Positions 16,433 through 25,673 of a stretch of 64,000 bases of DNA are shown here, in pieces. Numbering within the stretch: position 1 is the stretch's first letter; each line of letters opens with the position of its first letter. The DNA comes from Hyphomicrobiales bacterium (GTDB taxonomy: Bacteria; Pseudomonadota; Alphaproteobacteria; Rhizobiales; Rhizobiaceae). Below the pieces are notes generated by a model. It saw nothing but the letters and a program-made list of their open reading frames with translations, had not been told where the DNA came from and did not search any database. The DNA is taken from positions 248,001-312,000 of the forward strand of contig UEHQ01000012.1 of the NCBI GenBank assembly GCA_900489925.1, given 5' to 3'. A program made the translations under genes and the position numbers.

Positions 16433-17737
16433 ATGACATCGCGGCTCGACGCCCTCAAAGGCAAGTTCATTCAGATCAAGGAACCGAAGCGTGATGCCGT
16501 TTCGGACACCGCTTCCATCGAGAAGACGGTCAAGGACATCATCGCCAACGTCCGCGAACGTGGCGACGCAGCCGTTCGCGAATACTCCGTTGCATTCGAC
16601 AAGGCCGACGTCGCGGCGTTCGAAGTCACGGAAGAAGAGAAGCTGAAGGCCGTTGCGGACCTCGCCCCGCAAACCCGCGCAGACACCGAGTTCGCGATCG
16701 CCAACGTGCGGACGTTTGCTGAAGCTCAGCTCAAGACCATCCTTCCGCTTGAGGTCGAGACGCTCCCTGGCCTTCACCTCGGCCATCGTGTCATCCCGAT
16801 CGAGATCGTGGGCTGCTACGTCCCGGGCGGCCGCTATCCGTTGCTATCCGCTCCGGTCATGACGATCGTTCCGGCAAAGGTCGCGGGCTGCGACCAGGTG
16901 ATCGCCTGCCTTCCGCCGAACGCTCATCCGGCGATGATCGCCGGCTGCCACCTCGCGGGGGCAGACCGCATCTTCCGCGTCGGCGGCGCACAGGCCATCG
17001 CGGCCATGGCTTATGGCACGGAAACGATCCCGGCCGTCGACAAGATCGTCGGACCAGGCAACGCCTTCGTCAACGAAGCCAAGCGACAGGTCTTCGGCCA
17101 GGTTGGTATCGACCAGCTCGCCGGCCCGAGTGAAATCTTCATCGTCGCCGATGAAACCGGAAAGGCTGCAACGATCGCGACCGACCTTCTTGCACAGGCC
17201 GAACATGACGTGCGCACGCGCGTTGGTCTGGTGACCACCGATCGCAAGCTCGCCGAGGCCGTACTGGTCGAAGTCGAAAAGCAACTCGAGAATCTCCCGA
17301 CGGCGCCCGTCGCAGGGGTCGCCTGGAAGGACTACGGTGAAATCACCGTCGTCGAAGACGAAGCGTCGATGATTGCTTATTCCGACTATATCGCCACCGA
17401 GCACCTGCAGGTCCACACGCGCGATCCCCAGGCGACGGCCAAGAAGCTTCGCAACTATGGTTCGCTTTTCATCGGCGAACTCGCCAGCGTGGTATACTCC
17501 GACAAGTGCTGCGGTACCAACCACACCCTGCCGACGATGGCGGCTGGCCGCTATACCGGCGGCCTCTGGGTCGGCTCCTACGTGAAGATCGCGACACATC
17601 AGTGGCTTGACGAGCGTGGCGTCGCAGCGGTGGCACCGGCTGCGGTTCGTCAGAGCGCGACCGAGAAGCTCGAAGGCCATCGCCGCGCTGCGGCACTTCG
17701 CCTGAGCGCCGAGCAACTCGCCGCGGCCACACGCTGA
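16433..17737 (+). CDS. Histidinol dehydrogenase paralogue (HpsN-like)
   Basis: A 434-residue NAD-dependent alcohol dehydrogenase of the HisD fold. The start at 16433 has AGGAGA upstream. Visible conserved residues are Q255 and H258 in LLAQAEHD, E323-H324 in ATEHLQV, H364 in GTNHTLPT and H416 in EGHRRAAALRL. At the position of the fourth HisD zinc ligand (Asp360 in E. coli) my hand alignment of GGLWVGSYVKIATHQ gives Ser382. The sequence GGLWVG resembles HpsN, the sulfopropanediol 3-dehydrogenase, more than biosynthetic HisD. It stands alone, with no other his genes, beside a Pot-type transporter, so it is probably catabolic. Substrate candidates are dihydroxypropanesulfonate, histidinol or another amino or hydroxy alcohol. 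Confidence 0.82.
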   Translation: MTSRLDALKGKFIQIKEPKRDAVSDTASIEKTVKDIIANVRERGDAAVREYSVAFDKADVAAFEVTEEEKLKAVADLAPQTRADTEFAIANVRTFAEAQLKTILPLEVETLPGLHLGHRVIPIEIVGCYVPGGRYPLLSAPVMTIVPAKVAGCDQVIACLPPNAHPAMIAGCHLAGADRIFRVGGAQAIAAMAYGTETIPAVDKIVGPGNAFVNEAKRQVFGQVGIDQLAGPSEIFIVADETGKAATIATDLLAQAEHDVRTRVGLVTTDRKLAEAVLVEVEKQLENLPTAPVAGVAWKDYGEITVVEDEASMIAYSDYIATEHLQVHTRDPQATAKKLRNYGSLFIGELASVVYSDKCCGTNHTLPTMAAGRYTGGLWVGSYVKIATHQWLDERGVAAVAPAAVRQSATEKLEGHRRAAALRLSAEQLAAATR

Positions 17738-17769
17738 CCTAAAACTGCCTCTCCTTTCTGGAGCGGCGC

Positions 17770-17801
17770 GGCCATCCGGTCCTAAGACCGGATGGCCTTT
17801 T
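17770..17801 (+). terminator. Rho-independent terminator
   Basis: GGCCATCCGGTC, loop CTAA, GACCGGATGGCC, then TTTT: a perfect 12-bp stem with a T-run, 32 bp after the HisD-like stop. Confidence 0.9.
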
Positions 17802-17853
17802 ACGTTTCTGGCCTGCCTCACCGAACAGGCAGGCGCAACCCAGCTGCGCCGGC

Positions 17854-20800
17854 TCAGAACGCCTGATAGGCCTGCACGATCGCGGCGATTTGTGTGGCAT
17901 CCATCGAATCCACCTGGGCGGACGTAATCACCTCAAGCTGGGCGGTCGACAGGTTGGCAATGTCTTTGGTCGTCAGTCCCGAAATTGCCGTCGTCGCGAT
18001 CGAGGCTATGTCCTCGAGGGAAAATGTGGCGACGGCGTCAGCGCTCAACGCGGCGATCTGGGACGAACTCATGCTGGCAACTTGCGAAGGGGTCAGGGCT
18101 TCGACCTGTGCCGTGCTCATCGCCGCAAATTGCGCGGTCGTCAGGCCGGCGATCTGTGACGAGGTCATCGCCTTGATCTGGTCCGTCGTGAGGCTGGCAA
18201 TCTGCGAGTTTGTCAGTCCCGCAATCGTTTTCGCCTTGAGTGCCGCCACCTGACCGGTGGTAAGCGCTGCTATGTCACTGGTGGCCAACGCCGCGACCTG
18301 CAGGGCGTTCAAAGAGCCGATCTGGCTGGTGGTCAGCGACGCGATCTGATCTCCGGACAACGCTTTGACCTGCAGATAGCTCAGCGCGGAGACCTGGCCG
18401 CTCGTCAATGCCGCAACCTGACTCGCGCTCAACGAATGGATTGCACTCGTGGAAAGCCCGGAAATGCTTGAGGAGCTGATGGCCGCAATATCGCCGGTCG
18501 AGAAGGTTGCGAGATCGGCGGTCGTGAAGGCGGCAATTTGCGTCGAACTCAACGCACCGACCTGAGATGCGGTCAAAGCTTCGGCCTGCGCCGTCGACAA
18601 CACCGCAATCTGCGAAGTCGACAGACCGGCGATCGACTTTGTGCTGATTGCCGCAATCTGGCTTTCGGAGAGGGCCGCGATCTGAGTGCTCGGCAGCGCC
18701 GACACCGCCGCCGAGCTCAGGGCTGCAATCTGCGACGTCGTCGCAGCCGCAATCTGTTCCGTCGTAAAGGCTCCCAGCTGGGCCGCAGTCAGGCTTGCGA
18801 CCTGAGCGGTCGTCAACGCGCCGATCTGAGCCGTGGTCAGCGCGCTGACAGTGGCAACCGCCAACCCGGAGACGGCGGCCGAGGCAATGGCGCTAAGCTT
18901 CTCCGGCGACATTTGCCCGACAATCGATGTCGACAACGCGCTGACCTGGCTCGCGTTCAAGGCCCCCAACTGCGCCGTGGTGAACGCATTGATCTGTGAC
19001 GTGGACAACGCGGAGACCTGCAGCGAGCCAAGACCAGAGATGGCCTTCGAGCTGAGTGCGCCGACCTGGGCGTCGGTGAGGGAAAGAAGGGCGGGTATCT
19101 GCATCCCCGACAGCGCCGTCGCGCTCAGGGCCGCGACTTGGTCTGTCGTCAGGGCCGCGACCTGCTGTGCCGTCAGCGTTCCAGCCTGGGCCAAACCGAG
19201 AGCGGCGATCTGGGAGGTGCTGAAAGCACCGATCTGATCGACGCTGAGGACCGCGATGTCATCCGTCGTAAGTCCCGCGATGGCGGCGGCAGTGATCGCC
19301 GCGATCTTGTCCTGGGAGAAATTCGCGAGCTCGCCGGTGGTCAGTGCCGAGATCTGCGTCGCGCTGAAGCTCGCGATCTGGGTGGCGCTCAGGGCCGCGA
19401 CCTGATCCGTGGACAGGCCGGCGATCTGGCCCGTGGTAAGGCCTGAAATGCCCTTCGAGCTTAGGGCGGCGATCTGGAGCGTAGAAAGCGAGCCGATCGT
19501 TTCGCTAGCCAAAGACTGGATCTGGCTGGCATTCAATGCCGCAACCTGTTCCAGGCTCAAGCTCTGCAATTGGCTTGAAACAAGCGCCGCAATCTGGCTC
19601 GAGGTCAGCGCCGCAATCTGATTGGTCTTGAGTGCCGCCAGCTGGTCACCGCCAAAAGAGGCCACGACATCTGGCGCGAGTCCCGCAAGGGCGGTCGTGC
19701 TGATGGAGGCAAGCTCGCTGGGCAGAAATGTTGCCAGATCCTCGAGACTGAACGCCGCAATCTGGGTGCTGCTGAAAGCGGCAATCTGAGAGGCTGTAAG
19801 TGCCTCGGCCTGATCGACGGACAAGGCGGCGATCTGCGATGTCGCGAGCCCGGCGATTGCCTTCGTCGTCAGGGCTGCAACCTGATCGGGCGTCAAACCC
19901 GACATGGTTTCAGCGCTGACAGCATTGAGCTGGGTGGCGCTCAAGGCGGCGATCTGCGATGTCGTCAGCGTGGCAATCTGGCCGGACGCGAGTGCCGCGA
20001 TCTGGCTGGTTTTCAGAGCCGCGATCTGAGCGGTCTTGAGCGCCGCCACCTGCTCCGCACTGAGCGCCGCCAGGCCGCTTGAGGTAAGACCGGAAATCGC
20101 CGCCGTGCTGATCGCGGCGATCTCTTCCGGCAGAAACGTTGCGAGATCGTCGGGCGTCAGCGCCGTAACCTGGCTGAGGCTCAGGGCCGCGACGAGCTGC
20201 GTCGTCAAGGCTTCCGCCTGGGCAACAGACAGGCCGGCAATCTGCGACGCGGTCAACCCCGTGACGGCTTTTGTGCTCAGCGCAGAAATCTGCGGAGCAG
20301 AGAGGCCAGCAAGACTGTCCGAGGTGAGCGCGTTTACCTGGGTCGCGGTCAGCGCGGCGACCTGAGAAGTCGTCAGTGCGCCGATCTGATCGGAAGAAAG
20401 TGCAGCAATCTGGCTGGTCTTCAACGCTGCGATCTGGTTGGTCTTCAACGCGGCAAGCTGATCGGCATCAAGAGCAGCCAGAACACCCGGCGCAAGTCCG
20501 CTGAGCGCGGTCGTGCTGATGGCGGCAACTTCGCTCGGAAGGAATGTCGACAGACCTTGAGTACCGAAAGCAGCGATCTGCGTGGCACCGAGAACCGCGA
20601 CCTGCGACGTCGTAAAGGCTTCGGCCTGTTCGGCAGAGAGCGCTCCAATCTGCGAGACAGTCAGCCCCGAGATGGCTTTTGTGCTCAAAGCCGCGATCTG
20701 CTCTGAGGCAAAGCCCGACAAGGTATCGGTGGACAGCGCCTTGACCTGAGTGGAGCTGAGCGCGGCAATCTGCGACGTCGTCAGCCCGGTAACCTGTTCA

Positions 20801-21765
20801 GAAGACAGGGCGGCGATCTGGCTGGTCTTCAGGGCAGCAATCTGATTGGTCTTCAGCGCTGCAAGCTGATCGGCATCGAGTGCTGCAACGACACTGGGCG
20901 CAAGCCCGCTGAGCGCCGTCGTGCTGATCGCAGCGATTTCGCTTGGAAGGAACGTGGCCAGGTTGGCCGACCCGAACGCGGAAACCTGCGCAGCGCTGAG
21001 CACCGCGATCTGAGACACCGTAAAGGCTTCCGCCTGGTCGAGCGACAGGGCTCCGATCTGCGACGTCGTCAACCCGAACATCGACTTGCTGCTGAGCGCC
21101 GCGATCTGCGTGGAGGTAAGACCCGAGACGCTGTCGGTTGTGAGCGCCTTGACCTGTATGGCGCTGAGTGTCGCCACCTGCGAGGTCGTCAGCGCGCCCA
21201 CCTGGGCGGAAGACAGCGCCGCAATCTGGCTCGTCTTCAACGCAGCGACCTGATTGGTCTTCAGCCCCGCCACCTGCTCGGCGCTCAATGCGGCCAGAGC
21301 GCTCGTGGACAGACCGGAAATCGCGGCTGTACTAATCGCAGCGATCTCTTCCGGCAGGAATGTTGCGAGGTCCGCTCCTGTCAGCGACGCGATCTGACCG
21401 GAACTCAGTCCCGCGATCTGGCTTGCCGTCAAAGCCTCTACCTGGGTGGCCGTCAGGGAGCCGAGCTGGCTTGCGCTGAACGCCTTGACCTGGCTTGCGG
21501 AGAGGCTCTCAATGCTCGCGGCCGACAGAATGGCGAGCTGGCTTGCCGTGAGGCCGACAATCGACGTCGCCGATATCGCACCGAGCTGCACGCTGGAAAA
21601 GGCGCCAAGATCTTCCGTTTCGAGCGCCGAAATCTGCGTCGACGAGAGCGCTTTGATCTGCGCTGTCGAAAGTGCTGCAACGTCCTCGGTCGTCCATGCG
21701 GCGATCTGTGCGCTAGAAAGCGAGCGGATAGCCGTGACAGTCAGGGAAGATACGATCGAAGTCAT
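17854..21765 (-). CDS. Giant octapeptide-repeat protein (function unknown)
   Basis: About 1303 residues built almost entirely from an 8-residue unit of the form A-L-[ST]-[ST]-x-Q-[IV]-x, for example ALSTAQIK, ALSSTQIS, GLTTSQIA. Roughly 160 units fill the protein from residue about 15 to the C terminus (MDATQIAAIVQAYQAF). There is no signal peptide, membrane helix or globular domain, no cysteine, and very few charged or aromatic residues. A distinct unit (LATFLPEE or LATFLPSE) recurs every 17 units (136 residues). The start at 21765 (MTSIVSS) is the likely one; a GTG at 21843 would add 26 residues of different composition. Unit length and regularity imply a solenoid: Ser/Thr caps each turn and Leu/Ile/Val form the core. 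Possible roles are a secreted surface fibre, adhesin or structural protein. I do not recognise a named family. Confidence 0.8.
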   Translation of the reverse strand: MTSIVSSLTVTAIRSLSSAQIAAWTTEDVAALSTAQIKALSSTQISALETEDLGAFSSVQLGAISATSIVGLTASQLAILSAASIESLSASQVKAFSASQLGSLTATQVEALTASQIAGLSSGQIASLTGADLATFLPEEIAAISTAAISGLSTSALAALSAEQVAGLKTNQVAALKTSQIAALSSAQVGALTTSQVATLSAIQVKALTTDSVSGLTSTQIAALSSKSMFGLTTSQIGALSLDQAEAFTVSQIAVLSAAQVSAFGSANLATFLPSEIAAISTTALSGLAPSVVAALDADQLAALKTNQIAALKTSQIAALSSEQVTGLTTSQIAALSSTQVKALSTDTLSGFASEQIAALSTKAISGLTVSQIGALSAEQAEAFTTSQVAVLGATQIAAFGTQGLSTFLPSEVAAISTTALSGLAPGVLAALDADQLAALKTNQIAALKTSQIAALSSDQIGALTTSQVAALTATQVNALTSDSLAGLSAPQISALSTKAVTGLTASQIAGLSVAQAEALTTQLVAALSLSQVTALTPDDLATFLPEEIAAISTAAISGLTSSGLAALSAEQVAALKTAQIAALKTSQIAALASGQIATLTTSQIAALSATQLNAVSAETMSGLTPDQVAALTTKAIAGLATSQIAALSVDQAEALTASQIAAFSSTQIAAFSLEDLATFLPSELASISTTALAGLAPDVVASFGGDQLAALKTNQIAALTSSQIAALVSSQLQSLSLEQVAALNASQIQSLASETIGSLSTLQIAALSSKGISGLTTGQIAGLSTDQVAALSATQIASFSATQISALTTGELANFSQDKIAAITAAAIAGLTTDDIAVLSVDQIGAFSTSQIAALGLAQAGTLTAQQVAALTTDQVAALSATALSGMQIPALLSLTDAQVGALSSKAISGLGSLQVSALSTSQINAFTTAQLGALNASQVSALSTSIVGQMSPEKLSAIASAAVSGLAVATVSALTTAQIGALTTAQVASLTAAQLGAFTTEQIAAATTSQIAALSSAAVSALPSTQIAALSESQIAAISTKSIAGLSTSQIAVLSTAQAEALTASQVGALSSTQIAAFTTADLATFSTGDIAAISSSSISGLSTSAIHSLSASQVAALTSGQVSALSYLQVKALSGDQIASLTTSQIGSLNALQVAALATSDIAALTTGQVAALKAKTIAGLTNSQIASLTTDQIKAMTSSQIAGLTTAQFAAMSTAQVEALTPSQVASMSSSQIAALSADAVATFSLEDIASIATTAISGLTTKDIANLSTAQLEVITSAQVDSMDATQIAAIVQAYQAF
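18022..21360 (-). repeat. 408-bp super-repeat of 24-bp units
   Basis: The codon at the Phe position of the marker unit (LATFLPxE and its variants) occurs at 18022, 18502, 18910, 19318, 19726, 20134 and then at the 408-bp steps 20542, 20950 and 21358. Seven intervals are 408 bp (17 x 24 bp) and the most C-terminal one is 480 bp (20 x 24 bp). Neighbouring copies in the 19.7-21.4 kb part are the most alike (shared KTNQ-KTSQ unit pair); copies near 18-19 kb are more diverged. All spacings are multiples of 24, so the 8-residue register is never broken. Confidence 0.85.
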
Positions 21766-22384
21766 GAAGGCGCCTATGTCAAAGAGTAAAGATTGGTCAT
21801 TGGAAATGCGATTGGATCGCGTTGCGCCGGGCAAGAACCTCACCCCACGGCCACAGCACCTGCCTGCTCGTGCAGACGCGCGACCCCCCGTTCATGATCG
21901 ATTGAGGCGGCGACAGCAAAAGCTGCGCGACCATCGCTCATGATTTCGGGATACCGTCGCGCATCATCCGCGGAAGTGACTGATACCGCTCTCGGAGCGC
22001 TACGCTTGACAATTGAATTATGGGGACGGGAACTCAAACCTGCCGTCAACCCGATGCAACGTCATGTTGCATGCGTCCGATGATTCGATCGACATTTACC
22101 GGACAGTGGAACTATGGAATGCGGCATCCCCAACGCAAGCCTCCACGCTCGTCTGTTACAAAGCAGAAACACAATCACCGGATGTTGAAATCTTAACGAA
22201 ACATTAAGATTAGGAGCGAGATTTCAGACAGGCGCAGACCTATGGAACGCGGATTGAGGAAACCCGCCTGTCTTCAAGGGCCTGCCTGCCTCACGCCTCC
22301 TGCATCTCAAATCGGCCGTCGCTGACGTCGAAGAGCCAATTTACGCGAAGGCGCGTGGACGCGCCCTCGCCGTTATATGGTTGA
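21766..22384. other. 619-bp intergenic region
   Basis: No convincing gene. It must hold the promoter of the repeat-protein gene. Two inverted repeats are visible: ATGCAAC-gtcat-GTTGCAT (22054-22072) and ATCTTAA-N7-TTAAGAT (22190-22210). The second lies in an AT-richer stretch. A TTGACA hexamer occurs on the plus strand near 22008. The left end just downstream of pseudoazurin shows no clear terminator. Confidence 0.5.
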
Positions 22385-22828
22385 CTACTGCGCCACTTGC
22401 GCAAGCTCTGCATCGAGACGCTTGCGAGCGAGATTCGGTACCTTTGCAGTCGTGATCGCGTCGAGATTGGCGGGCGCATCGCCCACCTGAATCAGCGCAA
22501 CCATGCCCATTGCCGCATGTGGCGTGCATTTGACGACGTAAACGCCAGGCAGGTCGAACTTGGCCTGATACTGTTCATTCGGCTTGGATTTGAATTCGGG
22601 TGCGCCGTCAGGGATGAGCCCCTTAAAGGTTTCGACGTTATGGCTCTTGTCGGTCGGGACGAAGGTGATCGTGTCGCCGGGGGCGATCTTGACGAAGCCG
22701 GGCTCGAAGACCATCGCGCCATCGGCGCCCTTGTTGAGCATCTGAATCTGGTGGTCCGCAGCCATCGATGGTGCTGCCGAAGCAACCAACGCTGCCGTGA
22801 CAGCAAGCAGACCGAATTTCAAACGCAT
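22385..22828 (-). CDS. Pseudoazurin (blue copper protein)
   Basis: A 147-residue periplasmic type 1 copper protein that carries electrons to nitrite or nitrous-oxide reductases or to cytochrome oxidases. The signal peptide is residues 1-23 (cleavage after SMA). Copper ligands are all present: His in KSHNVETF, Cys and His in [10 protein letters not shown], and the Met of the same motif. The start at 22828 is favoured because GGAGA is seven bases upstream; the ATG at 22834 is too close to it. It is divergent from fixN, and a FixK/FNR-type box lies about 80 bp upstream, implying low-oxygen induction. No nir or nos genes are in the window. Confidence 0.93.
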   Translation of the reverse strand: MRLKFGLLAVTAALVASAAPSMAADHQIQMLNKGADGAMVFEPGFVKIAPGDTITFVPTDKSHNVETFKGLIPDGAPEFKSKPNEQYQAKFDLPGVYVVKCTPHAAMGMVALIQVGDAPANLDAITTAKVPNLARKRLDAELAQVAQ

Positions 22829-22900
22829 GTGCATATCTCCTGTTTCCTGAGGTCGAACTGACCTCAGTAGCCCTTCTAGGACGCGCCGAATCGGCACTCT

Positions 22901-22914
22901 TTGATGTCGGTCAA
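22901..22914. promoter_or_regulatory. FixK/FNR box upstream of pseudoazurin
   Basis: TTGATGTCGGTCAA fits TTGAT-N4-RTCAA. Its centre is about 79 bp before the pseudoazurin start, which suits a -41.5 activator position with a short leader. Confidence 0.7.
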
Positions 22915-23042
22915 ACTTACGAGAAATGCCCCCACCCCGTGTACTGCGGCACGATCGACATGTTGACTGGCTCAATCCGATCGGTCGCGTACGCGCGACT
23001 CGCGCCCGTGGCCGAGCCATTCCTGTCAAAGGAGTTCGGTCC

Positions 23043-23056
23043 TTGATGTAGATCAA
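23043..23056. promoter_or_regulatory. FixK/FNR box upstream of fixN
   Basis: TTGATGTAGATCAA is a perfect TTGAT-N4-ATCAA site. Its centre is about 95 bp before the fixN start. Together with the box at 22901 it occupies the 316-bp divergent region 22829-23144. Confidence 0.85.
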
Positions 23057-23144
23057 GGAGCAGGATCGCTGTCCGTGACAGTCCTCATCCCAAGTACGAC
23101 GGAACCGACCGCGCCGCGGTGGTCTACGCACTGGGGACGACAAC

Positions 23145-24767
23145 ATGAATTATTCAACCGAAACAATCGTGGTCGCTGCGGCCGCGTTCCTGGCTTTGCT
23201 GGGGGCGGGCTACGCGCATGACCATCTTTTCGCGGTCCACATGGCCATACTGTGCTTCTGCCTCGTGGCGGGCACGGTGCTGCTGCTCAGACGAGTGGAT
23301 TTCTCGCCCGCGGCCCGTCACGCCAAGGTCGATACGTCAGGATATTTCGACGAGGTGATCCGGTATGGCCTGATCGCCACGGTCTTCTGGGGTGTCGTCG
23401 GCTTCCTCGTCGGAGTGGTCGTCGCCGCCCAGCTGGCATGTCCCGACCTCAACATAGCACCCTGGTTCAATTTCGGCCGGCTGCGTCCGGTTCACACTTC
23501 GGCGGTGATCTTCGCATTCGGCGGCAACGCGCTGATCATGACGTCCTTCTACGTGGTCCAGCGGACGTGCCGCGCGCGCCTGTTCGGTGGCAGTCTGGCC
23601 TGGTTCGTGTTCTGGGGCTACCAGCTGTTCATCATCATGGCGGCGACCGGCTATCTTCTCGGCATCTCGCAGGGCCGCGAATATGCGGAACCGGAATGGT
23701 ACGTGGATCTCTGGCTCACGGTCGTCTGGGTCGCCTATCTCGCGGTATATCTGGGCACGATCCTGAAGCGCAAGGAACCGCACATCTACGTCGCGAACTG
23801 GTTCTATCTCGCCTTCATCGTGACGATCGCCATGCTGCATGTGGTGAACAACCTGGCGGTCCCGGTCTCCTTCCTGGGTTCGAAGAGCTATTCGGTCTTC
23901 TCGGGCGTCCAGGATGCGCTGACGCAGTGGTGGTACGGCCATAACGCCGTTGGCTTCTTCCTGACCGCCGGGTTCCTCGGCATGATGTACTACTTCGTGC
24001 CGAAGCAGGCGAACCGCCCTGTCTATTCGTACCGCCTGTCGATCATCCACTTCTGGGCACTGATCTTCATGTACATCTGGGCAGGCCCGCATCACCTGCA
24101 CTACACCGCGCTGCCGGACTGGGCCCAGACGCTCGGCATGGTCTTCTCGGTCATGCTGTGGATGCCGTCCTGGGGCGGGATGATCAACGGCCTGATGACG
24201 CTCTCGGGCGCCTGGGACAAGATCCGCACCGATCCGATCATCCGCATGATGGTCATCGCCATCGCATTCTACGGCATGTCGACCTTCGAAGGCCCGATGA
24301 TGTCGGTGAAGACGGTGAATTCGCTCAGCCACTACACGGAATGGACCATCGGCCACGTCCACTCGGGCGCGCTTGGATGGGTCGGTATGATCACCTTCGG
24401 TGCAATCTACTATCTGACACCGAAGCTCTGGGGACGCGAGCGACTCTACAGCCTGCGCATGGTCAACTGGCATTTCTGGCTCGCCACGCTCGGCATCGTG
24501 ATCTACGCGGCCGTTCTCTGGGTCGCCGGCATCCAGCAGGGCCTGATGTGGCGCGAATACAATTCGCAGGGCTTCTTGGTCTATTCCTTCGCCGAGACCG
24601 TCGCCGCCATGTTCCCCTACTACGTGCTGCGCACGGTGGGTGGGGCGCTCTACCTGGCGGGCGGGCTCGTCATGGCCTGGAACGTGTTCATGACGATCAA
24701 GGGTCACCAGCGCGCGGAAGCCGCTATTCCGACCGCATATGTGCCCCAGGCACAAGCTGCCGAGTGA
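23145..24767 (+). CDS. fixN: Cytochrome cbb3 oxidase subunit I
   Basis: A 540-residue heme-copper oxidase catalytic subunit (CcoN/FixN) with about 12-14 membrane helices. Heme and CuB ligand regions are visible: [14 protein letters not shown] (low-spin heme His), [35 protein letters not shown] (His pair of CuB) and [18 protein letters not shown] (heme ligands). The protein reduces oxygen to water with high affinity and pumps protons. It is the first gene of fixNOQP and is preceded by a FixK-type box, so expression should rise in microaerobic or symbiotic conditions. Full length, no defects seen. Confidence 0.97.
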   Translation: MNYSTETIVVAAAAFLALLGAGYAHDHLFAVHMAILCFCLVAGTVLLLRRVDFSPAARHAKVDTSGYFDEVIRYGLIATVFWGVVGFLVGVVVAAQLACPDLNIAPWFNFGRLRPVHTSAVIFAFGGNALIMTSFYVVQRTCRARLFGGSLAWFVFWGYQLFIIMAATGYLLGISQGREYAEPEWYVDLWLTVVWVAYLAVYLGTILKRKEPHIYVANWFYLAFIVTIAMLHVVNNLAVPVSFLGSKSYSVFSGVQDALTQWWYGHNAVGFFLTAGFLGMMYYFVPKQANRPVYSYRLSIIHFWALIFMYIWAGPHHLHYTALPDWAQTLGMVFSVMLWMPSWGGMINGLMTLSGAWDKIRTDPIIRMMVIAIAFYGMSTFEGPMMSVKTVNSLSHYTEWTIGHVHSGALGWVGMITFGAIYYLTPKLWGRERLYSLRMVNWHFWLATLGIVIYAAVLWVAGIQQGLMWREYNSQGFLVYSFAETVAAMFPYYVLRTVGGALYLAGGLVMAWNVFMTIKGHQRAEAAIPTAYVPQAQAAE

Positions 24768-24775
24768 GGTGAGAC

Positions 24776-25510
24776 ATGGCATCGATACTAGACAAACATC
24801 ATATCCTCGAGAAGAACGCCACGCTGCTTCTGGTCGGCTCGTTGCTCGTGGTCAGCATCGGCGGCATCGTCGAGATTGCTCCGCTGTTCTATCTCCAGAA
24901 CACCATCGAGAAGGTCGAAGGCATGCGTCCTTACACCCCTCTCGAACTGGCGGGACGCAACATCTACATCCGCGAAGGATGCTATGTCTGCCATAGCCAG
25001 ATGATCCGCCCGTTCCGCGACGAGGTGGAGCGCTACGGTCACTATTCGCTCGCCGCGGAATCCATGTACGACCATCCGTTCCAGTGGGGGTCCAAGCGAA
25101 CTGGTCCCGACCTTGCTCGCGTTGGCGGCCGCTACTCGAACGAGTGGCACGTTCAGCATCTATCGGATCCGAGAGCCGTCGTGCCGGAATCGATCATGCC
25201 GAAATATGCCTTCCTTAAGGAACAGGAAGTCACCGTCAAAGACGTCGGCATGGACCTCAAGGCAAACGAGGATGTCGGTGTGCCCTATAATGACGACATG
25301 CTCGCCAATGCCGAAGCCGACATGAAGGCGCAGGCCGATCCGAACGCCGATACCACCGCTCTTCTCCAGCGATATCCGAAGGCGAAAGTCGGCGATTTCG
25401 ACGGTGACCCGCAGAAGCTGACCGAGATGGACGCGCTTGTCGCCTACCTCCAGATGCTGGGCACGCTGGTCGATTTCTCGACCTACGACGACGCAACCGG
25501 CTATCGATGA
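24776..25510 (+). CDS. fixO: Cytochrome cbb3 oxidase subunit II (monoheme c)
   Basis: A 244-residue membrane-anchored cytochrome c (CcoO/FixO). One N-terminal membrane helix (about residues 18-40) is followed by a periplasmic domain with the heme c site CYVCH (around residues 72-76) and the axial-Met region. It passes electrons from FixP to FixN. The gene begins eight bases after fixN and is followed nine bases later by fixQ, so the operon is tightly packed. Confidence 0.96.
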   Translation: MASILDKHHILEKNATLLLVGSLLVVSIGGIVEIAPLFYLQNTIEKVEGMRPYTPLELAGRNIYIREGCYVCHSQMIRPFRDEVERYGHYSLAAESMYDHPFQWGSKRTGPDLARVGGRYSNEWHVQHLSDPRAVVPESIMPKYAFLKEQEVTVKDVGMDLKANEDVGVPYNDDMLANAEADMKAQADPNADTTALLQRYPKAKVGDFDGDPQKLTEMDALVAYLQMLGTLVDFSTYDDATGYR

Positions 25511-25519
25511 GGTGATCTG

Positions 25520-25672
25520 ATGGAAACCTATACCGCAATGCGGCACTTCGCCGACAGCTGGGGCCTTCTGGCAATGGCCGCGTTTTTCGTTGGCGCGATC
25601 GTCTTTACGCTCCGTCCCGGCAGCAAGCAGACGGCCAAGGACGCCGCCGATATTCCCTTGAAGGATGATTGA
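25520..25672 (+). CDS. fixQ: cbb3 oxidase small subunit FixQ/CcoQ
   Basis: A 50-residue single-helix protein: METYTAMRHFADSWG, then a hydrophobic helix (about residues 15-31) and a charged tail ending PLKDD. Size, position between fixO and fixP and the Tyr/Trp-flanked helix match CcoQ, which stabilises the oxidase complex. The ribosome site is in GAGGTGATCTG. Confidence 0.93.
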   Translation: METYTAMRHFADSWGLLAMAAFFVGAIVFTLRPGSKQTAKDAADIPLKDD

Positions 25673-25673
25673 G

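Noticed and set aside
16433..17737. Biosynthetic histidinol dehydrogenase (hisD)
   Set aside because: No his operon genes nearby, HpsN-like GGLWVG segment, and an apparent change at one zinc-ligand position; catabolic context.
17854..21765. CRISPR-like or non-coding tandem array because of the regular 24-bp repeats
   Set aside because: Units are contiguous with no unique spacers, and an open frame of about 1303 codons keeps the register throughout.
22013..22207. Possible 64-residue plus-strand gene in the intergenic region
   Set aside because: No ribosome site, poor codon pattern, and it overlaps inverted repeats that look regulatory.
23337..24782. Long minus-strand frame opposite fixN
   Set aside because: His/Asp/Arg-rich antisense product with no domain; fixN is unmistakable on the plus strand.
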